Source of the DNA: Xanthomonas arboricola pv. juglandis
GTDB taxonomy: Bacteria > Pseudomonadota > Gammaproteobacteria > Xanthomonadales > Xanthomonadaceae
Length of the DNA: 64,000 bases
Reading direction: 5' to 3'
Assembly (NCBI RefSeq): GCF_001013475.1
Contig: NZ_JZEF01000001.1
Coordinates: 659,472 to 723,471, forward strand
Part shown: positions 33,200-42,038 of the stretch, piece after piece
Position numbering within the stretch: position 1 is the first letter of the stretch
How the letters are laid out: each line of letters starts with the position of its first letter
Notes under the pieces: model-generated
Databases searched by the model: none
Seen by the model: only the letters and a program-made list of their open reading frames with translations
Told to the model about the DNA's origin: nothing
Made by a program: the position numbers and the translations under genes

Positions 33200-33217
33200 A
33201 AATGAGAATTAGTCTCA
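33200..33217. promoter_or_regulatory. Fur-box-like palindrome in a convergent intergenic region
   Basis: AAATGAGAATTAGTCTCA; the arms TGAGA (33203-33207) and TCTCA (33213-33217) are complementary, and the site agrees closely with the AATGAGAATNATTCTCATT-type Fur consensus. It lies just past the 3' end of the C13-peptidase gene, not before any protein gene. Confidence 0.5.
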
Positions 33218-33231
33218 GCGCGTGGCAATCT

Positions 33232-34308
33232 TCATGGCGTCGCGGGTGCCGGCACGGGCGACGGTTTGCGCGGGCTGGCCGGTGCGGCCGGCACCTTGAC
33301 CTTGGTCGGATCGTCCAGCGACCTGCTATCGGGATCGGCTTCCGGATCCTGGTCCTGCCCGGCGTCCGGGGCGGTCTCCAGCGGCGGATACGGGTAGGCT
33401 ACGGCCGCGCCTGCATGTAGCCCTGCACGCCAGCGTGCCAGCACCGGCGCGATGCGCTTGCCGAGCGATTGCTGCGGCAACGACGGCAGTTCGCCTTCCT
33501 GCTTCTCGCGCGCGGTGATCGCCGTCCTGGCCATATCGAACGCGGCCAGCGGGTCGTCGCTGCGGTTCATCGCATCGATCAGCCAGGCCTGGCCGAAGTA
33601 GGTTGCATTGGAGGTGTTGCCGCAGCCGAACGAGGGCCGGTCAGCGCGCGCGGCGGTGAGGATCAGCGTGTCCGGCGAACGCAGCGCCGGAATGAAGCCG
33701 CCCGAGTAGCACGCCGACAGCACGATGATGCGATTGCCGATGCCGGCATCGTCCAGGGCCTGGCGCAGATCCTGCGGGCTGATGAAGTCTTCCTCGTTCT
33801 GGTCCACCTGCACGTACAGCGTGTGGTCTTCGGTGCCATGGGTGGTGACGAACAGCAGCAGCGCGTCTTCCTTGCGATCCATGCGCTTGCCGATTGCGGC
33901 GAGCGTGTCGTACAGGTTGTCATAGGTTGCCAGCGGTGCGTACGGCTGCTCGCCCAGATTGTCGGGGTTGTTGACCAGCGTCACCACGCGGCCGCGTGCA
34001 GCGAAGCGTTGTTCGAACAGCTGCCTGAGGTAGAGCGTCTCGTTGCGAAACACATCGTCGCTGGCATCGCCGGCGAAGCCGACCACGTACAGGTCGGTCA
34101 CCCCAGGACGCTGTGGCTGCAGCGCGTTCAATGCCTGCGCAAGCGCCGCCTGGTCGACCGGGTCCACCTCATCCTTGCCTGCCGCCGCCTGGTTCGGCAG
34201 TGCGGCACCGGCGTCGGGATGACAGCCGGCCATCAAGGCCACGATGAGGATCAACAACGAGAGTCGCCGCAGCAGGGCGTTCGGTCCGAAGGGGGAATGC
34301 AGCGACAT
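33232..34308 (-). CDS. C13-family (legumain/caspase-like) cysteine peptidase lipoprotein
   Basis: 358 residues from ATG 34308, chosen because it starts a lipoprotein signal (ALLRRLSLLILIVALMAGC, lipidated C29); the frame extends upstream without resemblance. The clan CD dyad is clear: H157 in LLFVTTHGTEDHT and C200 in IIVLSACYSGGFIP, each after a hydrophobic strand as in peptidase C13 (PF01650). The C-terminal 50 residues are Pro/Asp/Ala-rich and probably disordered. Predicted to be anchored in the inner or outer membrane facing the periplasm; substrates are unknown. Standing alone on its strand, with the mtn terminator upstream and a bidirectional terminator 140 bases downstream. Confidence 0.83.
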   Translation of the reverse strand: MSLHSPFGPNALLRRLSLLILIVALMAGCHPDAGAALPNQAAAGKDEVDPVDQAALAQALNALQPQRPGVTDLYVVGFAGDASDDVFRNETLYLRQLFEQRFAARGRVVTLVNNPDNLGEQPYAPLATYDNLYDTLAAIGKRMDRKEDALLLFVTTHGTEDHTLYVQVDQNEEDFISPQDLRQALDDAGIGNRIIVLSACYSGGFIPALRSPDTLILTAARADRPSFGCGNTSNATYFGQAWLIDAMNRSDDPLAAFDMARTAITAREKQEGELPSLPQQSLGKRIAPVLARWRAGLHAGAAVAYPYPPLETAPDAGQDQDPEADPDSRSLDDPTKVKVPAAPASPRKPSPVPAPATP

Positions 34309-34583
34309 GACAAACGCCGAGGTCTGGGAGGACGGGTGGAGCGCCTGGGCGCAGTGATCGCAACGCAGGCCACGACGTTGCACAACGTCCATCGATCCGC
34401 TTCAAGCACATCTTGCAGAACACGTTGCGTGCAGCAGGCCTTGCCTGCCAAGTCTCGCCACTGCGCATCGTCGATGTCGGCTGACCCACGCCTGCAACCG
34501 CGCCGCGAGCGCGCCGTCAGGCAGGTGCGGACGGCGCGCTTGAACCTCAATACATCAGGAGCGCATGCAACGCCGAGTAACGA

Positions 34584-34609
34584 CTGCGCTCACCCAAGGA
34601 TGAGCGCAG
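34584..34609 (-). terminator. Probable terminator of mtnB-mtnD-mtnC
   Basis: CTGCGCTCA (34584-34592) pairs perfectly with TGAGCGCAG (34601-34609) around an 8-base loop, 19 bases after the mtnC stop on the minus strand. The U-run is weak. The rest of 34309-34627 shows no gene. Confidence 0.55.
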
Positions 34610-34627
34610 CGGGCTTGCCGATCGCGC

Positions 34628-35895
<1,268 letters not shown>

Positions 35896-35934
35896 GGCGA
35901 TCTGGCTCACAAGGAAAGGGGAGGTGGCGAGGAC

Positions 35935-36588
35935 TCAGCGCGGGCCGCGCAGCTTCAGCAGCTCGAGTTCGCAATGCAGCAGGAATTCGAAGGCCTCCAG
36001 GTGACGGCGCGCCTCGGCCATGTTGCGGCCCCAGGCATACAGACCGTGCCCTTCGATGAGATACCCCCACAGGCTCTGTTTGTCCAGCAGGGCCTCGACC
36101 TGCGCGGCCAGTACCTGCATGTCCTGCGTATTGGCGAACACCGGCACGTCCACTGCCGTTTCATGTGTGGTGTTGCCTTCGAAGGCTTTCAACAGCTCAT
36201 AGCCCTCCAGCCGGATCATCCCGCTGCCGGCGTACAGCCGCGAGGCAATGGTCTGCACCGGCGAATGCGTGTGCAGCACGCAGCCGATCTCGGGGAAGCG
36301 GCGATACAGTTGGGTGTGCAGCAGCGTTTCCGCAGACGGGCGCAACGGACGGCCAACCGCCAGGCCATCGAAGTCCACCACCATGATGTCTTCTTCAACC
36401 AGGCGGCCCTTGTCGCGGCCGGATACGGTGATCGCCGCGTGCTGTTCGTCCAGGCGATGGGAGAAATTGCTGCTGGTGGCCGGCGTCCAGCCGGCCTGGG
36501 CCAGCTCGCGGATGTTGCCGATCAGCAGGTGCGCCAGCTCGTGCAGACGCGCGGCGCTATAGGGCAGGGGGGCAGTGGTCGCATTCAT
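35935..36588 (-). CDS. mtnB: Methylthioribulose-1-phosphate dehydratase
   Basis: 217-residue class II aldolase-fold zinc enzyme that dehydrates methylthioribulose-1-phosphate. Metal-site motifs are [10 protein letters not shown] and the C-terminal EGHGLYAWG; the SSNFSHRL and SGRDKGRL blocks are typical. First gene of mtnB-mtnD-mtnC; mtnA and mtnK functions are not in this window. The ATG at 36588 lacks a Shine-Dalgarno and sits directly after a -10-like TAGAAT, suggesting a leaderless transcript. Confidence 0.94.
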   Translation of the reverse strand: MNATTAPLPYSAARLHELAHLLIGNIRELAQAGWTPATSSNFSHRLDEQHAAITVSGRDKGRLVEEDIMVVDFDGLAVGRPLRPSAETLLHTQLYRRFPEIGCVLHTHSPVQTIASRLYAGSGMIRLEGYELLKAFEGNTTHETAVDVPVFANTQDMQVLAAQVEALLDKQSLWGYLIEGHGLYAWGRNMAEARRHLEAFEFLLHCELELLKLRGPR

Positions 36589-36594
36589 GGACCT

Positions 36595-36623
36595 ATTCTA
36601 CTGCCCCGCCGGATTACGGTCAG
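36595..36623 (-). promoter_or_regulatory. Candidate promoter of mtnB
   Basis: On the minus strand CTGACC (36623-36618), 17 bases, TAGAAT (36600-36595). Transcription starting 7 bases after the -10 falls on the A of the mtnB ATG (36588), and there is no ribosome-binding site. Confidence 0.5.
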
Positions 36624-36781
36624 GTGCAGCGCAGCAGGGTTTTGTTCCCGCCACGGCCGTACCCAGAGCGGCCGACAAAACCTGAGGAGCGCGCGCCTGG
36701 CAGTGAGCGCGGTGGTTTCGTCAGTCGTCTGTTGTTGGATGCAGTCACCAGCCCAGGTCAAATGCCTGGTCGGTCGAGGGC

Positions 36782-36883
36782 GCGGTGCCCTCACCACCCG
36801 CGGGACACGCCGTGAATCCGTCCATGGAGGCTCCTTGGCGGCATTCATGCCGCCAAGGGTCCCGCAACCGGCGAGGACACCGC
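36782..36883. repeat. MITE-like palindromic element A
   Basis: About 102 bp, bounded by GCGGTGCCCTC (36782-36792) and GAGGACACCGC (36873-36883), 10 of 11 complementary. A 10-bp perfect hairpin CTTGGCGGCA/TGCCGCCAAG lies inside at 36834-36857. Related in inverted orientation to element B (shared GACACGCCG ... GTCC(A/T)TG(G/T)AGGCTC ... GGTCCCGC). No ORF inside. Confidence 0.75.
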
Positions 36884-37027
36884 ACCAGGAAGCTGGTCGG
36901 TGGTCGCATGAAAAGCCGCTTGTCGCCCCCGTGTCGCACTTCGAGCCAGCGCACCAGTATCGAACAACGCGCATAACGCACTGCGCTAACTGCTCTTCAC
37001 TGTGCACACCGATTATCCCGACAGGTG

Positions 37028-37127
37028 CTTGCCCGCCCACCGTCGCGGGACCTTACGCGGCATGGATGCCGCGTAAGAGCCTACAAGGACGTACTTGCGG
37101 CGTGTCCTGGGAGGGTGGGCGGGCAAG
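37028..37127. repeat. MITE-like palindromic element B
   Basis: Exactly 100 bp bounded by 14-bp perfect terminal inverted repeats CTTGCCCGCCCACC (37028-37041) and GGTGGGCGGGCAAG (37114-37127), with an internal hairpin CTTACGCGGCA/TGCCGCGTAAG at 37052-37077. Inverted relative of element A, 145 bp away. No gene is seen in the rest of 36589-37254. Confidence 0.8.
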
Positions 37128-37254
37128 GACCCTGCAGCCAAGCCTCAGACCAGCACCCACCAACCAAGCTAAAGATCAGCCCGCCTAGATCAGCCGCTCT
37201 GCGATAGACCGACGCGCAGGCGTTCTATCAGCCGCTCTCAGCCCACGCGTGTGC

Positions 37255-38685
37255 TCAGCGACCGTCGCGCAGACGGCTGTGGCGGTAACCGTAGCCGAAA
37301 TAGACCACCAGCCCGACCAGCGTCCACACCCCCATCAACATCCAGTTGTGCAGGGTCATCGCCGACAGCAGGGCCAGGCAGCTCAACACGCCGGCGCTGC
37401 AGATCAGCCAGGCCACCGGCATGCGGAACGGACGCGGCAGTTCCGGGTGGGTACGGCGCAGGATCAGCACGCCGGCGCACACCGCGGCGAACGCGATCAG
37501 CGTGCCCATCGAGGTCAGCTCGCCCAGCACATCCAGCGGGAACACCGCTGCCAGCAGGGCGATGCCCACGCCGGTGATCACGGTATTGACGTGCGGGGTG
37601 CGGTACTTGGGATGGATGCGAGTGAAGATCGACGGCAGCAGCCCGTCGCGCGCGATGATCATGAAGATGCGCGGCTGGCCGATGATCATCACCAGAACGA
37701 CCGACGACAGCCCGATCAGCGCGCCCACTTCCACCACCACGCGCAGCCAGGCCAGCTGTGGATGCGCCGCCACCGCGGTCACCACCGGCTCGTCGGTGCC
37801 GAGCAGCGTGTAGGGCACCAGGCCGGTCATCACTGCCGCCATGGCGATGTACAGCACGGTGCAGATGACCAGCGACAGGATCATGCCGATCGGCAGGTCG
37901 CGTTGCGGGCGGTGCGATTCCTGTGCCGCCACCGATACTGCCTCGAAGCCGATATAGGCGAAGAACACCATCGCCGCGCCGCGCAGCACGCCTTCCATGC
38001 CGTACTTGCCCGGACCCTCGTTGGCCGGAATGAACGGGTGCCAGTTGGCGGTATCCACGTACTTCCAGCCCACCGCGATCACCAGCAGGATCAGCCCGGT
38101 CTTGAGGATCACCATCGCCATGTTCATCGCCGACGACTTGCGGATGCCCACGTAGCACAGCCAGGTCAGCAGCAGCACGATACCGGCGGCGGGCAGGTTG
38201 GCGATTGCGCCGGTGCGCTGCAGCTTGCCGTCCAGCGGCGCGCTGACCAGGGCGGCCGGCAGGTGGATGTTGAAATGCTCCAGCAGGCTGAGGAAATAGC
38301 CGGTCCAGCTGACCGCCACCGCCGAGGCGGAGACACCGTACTCCAGCACCAGCATCCAGCCAATGAACCAGGCCGCCAGTTCGCCGAAGGTGGCATAGGT
38401 ATAGGTGTAGGCGCTGCCGGATACCGGCACCATCGCCGCGAACTCGGCGTAGGCCATTGCGCAGAACGCGCAGCACACCGCGGCCAGCACGAACGACAGC
38501 ATGATCGCCGGGCCGGCGTGGTCGGCCGCGGCTTGGCCGGTGATGACGAAGATGCCGCCACCGATCACCGCCCCGATGCCCAGGGCGGTCAGCCCCCAGG
38601 GCCCGAGTGCGCGTTGCAGGCCCAGCCCGTCGGCCGCCTCGTGGCTGGCGTGCGGGTGCTTGGTGGCCCAGAGTTGCTTGAACAT
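37255..38685 (-). CDS. APC-superfamily amino-acid permease (cationic amino-acid transporter type), copy 1
   Basis: 476-residue inner-membrane protein with about 12 hydrophobic segments. The start at 38685 (MFKQLWATKHP) is chosen because AGGAA lies about 9 bases upstream. Family motifs: GLTALGIGAVIGGGIFVITG in helix 1 (unwound G-x-G region), SGSAYTYTYATFGELAAW, and FFAYIGFEAVSVAAQE in helix 6. Closest in layout to CAT/YhdG-type transporters, which move cationic or other amino acids by uniport or proton symport; the substrate cannot be read from sequence. Downstream of its paralogue on the same strand, separated by the 49-bp hairpin repeats. Confidence 0.9.
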   Translation of the reverse strand: MFKQLWATKHPHASHEAADGLGLQRALGPWGLTALGIGAVIGGGIFVITGQAAADHAGPAIMLSFVLAAVCCAFCAMAYAEFAAMVPVSGSAYTYTYATFGELAAWFIGWMLVLEYGVSASAVAVSWTGYFLSLLEHFNIHLPAALVSAPLDGKLQRTGAIANLPAAGIVLLLTWLCYVGIRKSSAMNMAMVILKTGLILLVIAVGWKYVDTANWHPFIPANEGPGKYGMEGVLRGAAMVFFAYIGFEAVSVAAQESHRPQRDLPIGMILSLVICTVLYIAMAAVMTGLVPYTLLGTDEPVVTAVAAHPQLAWLRVVVEVGALIGLSSVVLVMIIGQPRIFMIIARDGLLPSIFTRIHPKYRTPHVNTVITGVGIALLAAVFPLDVLGELTSMGTLIAFAAVCAGVLILRRTHPELPRPFRMPVAWLICSAGVLSCLALLSAMTLHNWMLMGVWTLVGLVVYFGYGYRHSRLRDGR

Positions 38686-38735
38686 GCAGCGGTTCCTGTT
38701 GAATCCCTGCACGTGGCGGTGCGGGCGTATGCGAG

Positions 38736-38911
38736 ATGTGCGGGCTGTTGCGAAGGACTCGTGTCGTCAAATCTCCGCACACGGATGTGCGGGCTGTTGC
38801 GAAGGACTCGTGTCGTCAAATCCCCACACACGAATGTGTGGGCTGTTGCGAGGGACTCGTGTTGTCAAATCCCCGCACACGGATGTGCGGGCTCTTGCGA
38901 GGGACTCGCAA
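38736..38911. repeat. Four tandem copies of a 49-bp unit with hairpins at each junction
   Basis: Unit starts at 38736, 38785, 38834 and 38883 (last copy partial). Each junction forms a hairpin: CCGCACA-CGGA-TGTGCGG at 38775-38792 and 38873-38890, and CCACACA-CGAA-TGTGTGG at 38824-38841. The middle hairpin has a compensatory change (G-C to A-T), so pairing is maintained. The array fills the gap between the two permease genes. Confidence 0.9.
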
Positions 38912-40384
38912 TCAAGCCTTACGGGCCAGCCGGCTATGGCGAATGCCATAACCGAAATAGATGACCAGGCCGATCATGGTCCAGCCCACGAACACCTTCC
39001 AGTGTTCCTGGAAGGCCTGGAAGAATAGGAACAGGCAGGCCAGCGCGCCCAGCGGGCAGATCAGCATCGCCAGCGGCACCCGGAACGGCCGCGGCAGATC
39101 CGGCTTGGTGAAGCGCAGCACCATGACCCCGGCGCACACGGTGGCAAAGGCGAGCAGGGTGCCCATCGACACCAGTTCGCCCAGCACGCTGAGCGGGATC
39201 AACCCGGCCAGCAGCGCCGCGACCACGCCGACGAAGATCGTCCCGACATAAGGGGTATGGAACTTCGGGTGCACCTTGCCGAACAGTCTGGGCATCAACC
39301 CATCCTTGGCCATGGTGTAGAAGATGCGCGGCTGCGCCATCAGCATCACCAGCACCACCGAGGACAGGCCGGCGATTGCACCGATCTCCACTGCGGTCTT
39401 GAGCCAGGTGAGCTGCGGGTGCGCTTCCAGTGCCGTGGCCACCGGCTTGGCGGTGCCGAGCTGGGTGTAGGGCAGCAGGCCGGTCAGCACCGCGCAGACG
39501 ATGATGTAGATGACGGTGCAGACCGCCAGCGATACCAGAATGCCGATCGGCATGTTCTTCTGCGGATCCTTGGTCTCGCCGGCGGAGGTGGAGACCGCGT
39601 CGAAGCCGATGTAGGAGAAGAACACGATCGACGCCGCACGGAACACGCCGTCCCAGCCGAACTGGCCCGGCCCGGTGTTTTCCGGAATGAAAGGGTGCCA
39701 GTTGGCCGGATCGATGTAGGCGATGCCGAAGCCGACGAACAGGCAGATCACCACCACCTTGATCGCCACCACGATGGCATTGGCGAACGCCGACTGGGTG
39801 ACGCCCACGTAGCACAGCATGCTCACCGCAGCCACGATCAGCACGGCCGGCAGGTTGATGAGGTTGCCGGAGCTGACAAAGTTGTGGCCGTCCCAGGCCA
39901 GTGGTGCACCGGCCAGCTCCGCCGGGAACGGTAATCCGAGCGTGCCGGTCAGGAAACTGATTAGGTAGGCGGACCAGCCGACCGCCACACTGGAGCCGGC
40001 AAACAGGTACTCCAGCACCAGACACCAGCCGATGAACCAGGCGATGCCTTCGCCAAGGGTGGCATATGAATACGAGTAGGCGCTGCCGGAGACCGGCATC
40101 ATCGCCGCGAACTCTGCATAGCACAGGCCGGCGAACGCACAGGCGATGCCCGCAAATACGAAGGACAGCATCACCGCCGGGCCGGCATGGTTGGCAGCGG
40201 CCTGGCCGGTCAGCACGAAGATGCCGGCGCCGATCACCGCGCCGATGCCGAGCATGATCAGGTGCTTGGCGGTGAGGGTGCGTTGCAGGGTGGCTTCGCC
40301 TTGCAGGCTGCCTTCGACCGGTTCGCCCCCGTCCACATGTCCAGCGGGCTCGATCGGTTTGACCCTCAACAGAGACTTCAGCAT
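38912..40384 (-). CDS. APC-superfamily amino-acid permease (cationic amino-acid transporter type), copy 2
   Basis: 490-residue paralogue of the downstream permease. ATG 40384 (MLKSLLRVK) is preferred over an ATG nine bases earlier because TTAGGG lies at proper distance from it. It shows about 12 membrane segments; helix-1 motif [36 protein letters not shown], and FFSYIGFDAVSTSAGE. It carries a longer charged N-terminus than copy 1. Both were probably produced by an old tandem duplication, and the hairpin array between them may set their relative expression. Substrate unknown. Confidence 0.9.
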   Translation of the reverse strand: MLKSLLRVKPIEPAGHVDGGEPVEGSLQGEATLQRTLTAKHLIMLGIGAVIGAGIFVLTGQAAANHAGPAVMLSFVFAGIACAFAGLCYAEFAAMMPVSGSAYSYSYATLGEGIAWFIGWCLVLEYLFAGSSVAVGWSAYLISFLTGTLGLPFPAELAGAPLAWDGHNFVSSGNLINLPAVLIVAAVSMLCYVGVTQSAFANAIVVAIKVVVICLFVGFGIAYIDPANWHPFIPENTGPGQFGWDGVFRAASIVFFSYIGFDAVSTSAGETKDPQKNMPIGILVSLAVCTVIYIIVCAVLTGLLPYTQLGTAKPVATALEAHPQLTWLKTAVEIGAIAGLSSVVLVMLMAQPRIFYTMAKDGLMPRLFGKVHPKFHTPYVGTIFVGVVAALLAGLIPLSVLGELVSMGTLLAFATVCAGVMVLRFTKPDLPRPFRVPLAMLICPLGALACLFLFFQAFQEHWKVFVGWTMIGLVIYFGYGIRHSRLARKA

Positions 40385-40516
40385 TCGGTACATCCCTAAG
40401 TGGCAAGGCTAAGGCGCTGGCGCCCGGGCGAAGGTGTGCGCCGCGTCCCCAACGGACAGGCAAGCGGCCTACCTTGCCAAAGCTACACGCTCACGACAAG
40501 CACGTACGCAGCATGA

Positions 40517-41113
40517 ATGGCGATAATGGCCGCCTTGCCCGCGACGGGCGACCGAGAACGACAGATGGTGGATGCAACCCTGCAACAGCGATTGGCCGAC
40601 TACCGCGCACGCTGGCCCGACGAAGCCGGGCTGGCCGAGCAGTTCGCACAGCTGCTGGACGATGCCACCAACCCGTTCCTGCGCGAGCGTGTCGAAGGTC
40701 ATTTCACCGGTTCGGCCTGGGTGGTCAGCGCCGATGGCACGCGCACGTTGCTGACCCACCACCGCAAGCTGCAGCGCTGGCTGCAGCTGGGCGGGCACGC
40801 CGACGGCGACCGCGACCTGGCGCAGGTGGCCTTGCGCGAGGCGCAGGAGGAATCCGGATTGACCGGACTGTGCCTGGCTGACGCGGCCATTTTCGACCTG
40901 GACCGGCACTGGATTCCCGCGCGCGGCGAGGTGGCCGGGCACTGGCATTACGACGCGCGCTATGTGGTGATGGCTGGGGCGGACGAGGCGTTCGAAGTCA
41001 GCGAAGAATCGCTGGCCCTGGCGTGGCGCCCGGTCGCCGAGCTGCTTGCCGATCCGCAACTGGATCCGTCGATGCGGCGCATGGCGGAGAAGTGGGTGGC
41101 GCGCGCGCGTTGA
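40517..41113 (+). CDS. Nudix hydrolase
   Basis: 198 residues, or 182 if translation begins at ATG 40565 (MVDATLQQ), which is equally possible. Nudix box around LGGHADGDRDLAQVALREAQEESGL (read as two parts), with the REAQEE metal-binding core intact and Asp in place of the first Glu of the consensus, as in several related proteins. Preceded by an HHRKLQRWLQLG strand typical of this subgroup. Likely hydrolyses a nucleoside diphosphate-linked compound; the substrate is unknown. Divergent from the permease gene. Confidence 0.85.
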   Translation: MAIMAALPATGDRERQMVDATLQQRLADYRARWPDEAGLAEQFAQLLDDATNPFLRERVEGHFTGSAWVVSADGTRTLLTHHRKLQRWLQLGGHADGDRDLAQVALREAQEESGLTGLCLADAAIFDLDRHWIPARGEVAGHWHYDARYVVMAGADEAFEVSEESLALAWRPVAELLADPQLDPSMRRMAEKWVARAR

Positions 41114-42038
41114 GCAGTTAGCGCCCCTTTCGTCGGGGTAATAAGGCGCTGCTTGCGCACCGCTGGCGTGCGCGCCGCAAGCGCGGGCACTGCGCTTGTT
41201 AGTTGCCGGCTTCAGTGGGCGGCAGCAGCGCGGCCGGCGATCGGCTGCCCGGCTCGGTCAGACATCCTGTCTGACTCGCCGCCGCGGCACATCCCTGTGC
41301 CGCTTTCCGCCAATCCCCGGCCACGCTGCTGCCTCGGCCATTCGCTGTCATGACCTTGGACGCAGTGGGTGAGTGATGAGACGTTGTTTCATGCTCAGGT
41401 CTGCGAATCAAAGCCCCGCTCCCGTGGGGGCTAGCAGGCACAGCTTGCGCGCCATAGGCGCGCGTGCCCAAAGCGCGGCCCGGCCTGTCGCTTGGCGGCT
41501 TCGGTGGGCGGCAGCAGCGCGGCCGGCGATCGGCTGCTCGGCTTGGTCAGACATCCGGTCTGACTCGCCGCCGCGGCACATCCTTGTGCCGCTTTCCGCC
41601 AATCCCCGGCCACGCTGCTGACTCAGCCATTCGCTGTCATGGCGCCTTGGAAGCATTGAGTGCGTGATGAGACGTTGCCTAACGCTTACGTCTGCGAATC
41701 AAAGCCCCGCTCCTGTGGGGGCGAGCAGGCACAGCTTGCGCGCCATGGGCGCGCGTGCCTGGGAGCGCCCGCGCCGCAAGCGCGGGCCGGGGCGCGGGGG
41801 AGGGTACGGTTGACTAGTTGGGGGGATAAGGCACTGCCTGCGCGCCACTGGCGCGGAGCGGGGGTTTGGGGGGGAGTACCGCCAGGCATCGGCTGCCAGT
41901 TTACGAGTCACCCTTACTGGCGCGGGGCGACGCGTTTGCCATGGCAGACGCGCCGAAGTTGGGTGCAGCGCCCCTCATCCGGCCCTTCGCGCCACCTTCT
42001 CCCGTTGGGAGAAGGAATCACCTCGGTACAAAGTCCGC
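41114..42038. repeat. 290-bp tandem duplication rich in hairpins
   Basis: Two copies, 41208-41496 and 41497 to about 41760, offset 289-290 bp. Each has four hairpins; in copy 1 they are GTCAGAC..GTCTGAC (41257-41275), GCGGCACA..TGTGCCGC (41284-41303), GCCCC..GGGGGC (41413-41431) and GCGCGCC..GGCGCGC (41447-41463). The single base that differs between copies in each hairpin lies in its loop; stems are identical. Flanking shorter repeats (around 41137 and 41819: g-rich, 'ataaggc(g/a)ctgc(t/c)tgcgc') bracket the duplication. No protein-coding gene is convincing here. Confidence 0.85.
41975..42015 (-). terminator. Repeat hairpin, probable serA terminator
   Basis: CCTTCTCCC-GTT-GGGAGAAGG, a 9-bp perfect stem at 41995-42015, 24 bases after the serA stop. 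The wider block 41975-42015 recurs at 47256-47296 with few differences and is a dispersed xanthomonad repeat. Confidence 0.6.

Noticed and set aside
33200..33217. Fur box controlling the metallophosphoesterase gene
   Set aside because: The site is about 240 bases downstream of that gene's stop, so it cannot be its operator.
33007..33228. 73-codon ORF covering the Fur box and terminator (minus strand)
   Set aside because: It reads through a strong terminator hairpin and lacks a ribosome-binding site; a short RNA is a better, though unproven, explanation.
38736..38911. CRISPR-like periodic repeats
   Set aside because: The whole 49-bp unit repeats with no unique spacers, and no cas genes are present.
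37249..38964. 571-codon open frame on the plus strand opposite the permease
   Set aside because: Repetitive His/Gln/Arg composition, antisense to a 12-helix permease with good motifs; also runs through the 49-bp repeats.
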